Assembly (NCBI GenBank): GCA_902796965.1
Contig: CADBRA010000019.1
Span: forward strand, 1 to 41,368
Source of the DNA: an uncultured Eubacteriales bacterium
GTDB taxonomy: Bacteria; Bacillota; Clostridia; Peptostreptococcales; Anaerovoracaceae
Length of the DNA: 41,368 bases
Direction: 5' to 3'
The notes under the pieces were generated by a model that saw only the letters and a program-made list of their open reading frames with translations, did not search any database and was not told the origin of the DNA. Positions within the stretch are counted from its first letter, which is position 1. Every line of letters begins with the position of its first letter. The translations under genes and the position numbers were made by a program. Below are positions 41,367 to 41,368 of the stretch, piece after piece.

Positions 41367-41368
41367 AA

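Overview
This window reads as a chromosomal segment of a low-to-moderate GC anaerobic Gram-positive bacterium of the class Clostridia. The evidence is the gene set: a Rex redox repressor, a HrcA-type CIRCE operator before groES-groEL, S-layer homology (SLH) domains, tandem DUF4330 proteins, a split transketolase, an 8-iron ferredoxin and strong AGGAGG ribosome binding sites. I cannot name the genus; a family such as Anaerovoracaceae/Eubacteriales Family XIII is only a guess.

Layout. (1) 1-13.7 kb is a cell-envelope region on the + strand: a small exported protein, a secreted phosphodiester glycosidase ending in three SLH repeats, then a tightly packed run of MurJ, an O-antigen-ligase-like polymerase/ligase, two DUF4330 proteins, a GT4-CsaB fusion, a WecG/TagA glycosyltransferase, both transketolase halves and an RlmD-type rRNA methyltransferase. 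CsaB makes the pyruvylated wall polysaccharide that SLH domains bind, so the region carries both an anchor protein and the enzyme that makes its ligand. (2) 13.7-16.7 kb is a polar amino acid ABC transporter with a long structured leader. (3) 16.7-22.9 kb holds a YprB-like RNase H-fold protein and a proline operon (proA, proB, proC) with purB placed inside it; it ends in two large hairpins. (4) 23.0-25.1 kb is a minus-strand MoxR ATPase/VWA pair. (5) 25.8-26.6 kb is a six-tRNA operon (Met, Val, Asp, His, Gln, Cys) with visible promoters and terminator. (6) 26.9-33.6 kb is housekeeping: a thioesterase, an ABC-F protein, a lone acyl carrier protein, Rex, a short ferredoxin gene on the minus strand, a P-loop/Asp23-like fusion and an OGG1-type glycosylase. 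(7) 33.8-37.1 kb is groES-groEL and a VanY-like lipoprotein. (8) 37.4-40.5 kb is guaB-guaA. (9) From the 3' end of guaA to the window end the sequence becomes AT-rich and carries an XRE repressor with four copies of a palindromic operator. This looks like the left end of an integrated mobile element whose body lies outside the window.

The observations most worth following are: the guaA junction and its repressor/operator switch; an IMP dehydrogenase of the divergent type known from Tritrichomonas foetus; the SLH/CsaB/polysaccharide locus; a P-loop plus Asp23-like fusion of unknown function; and a recurring family of compact GC-rich hairpins in intergenic DNA that keep a three-base (mostly GGA/TCC) loop while the stem sequence varies in a compensated way.
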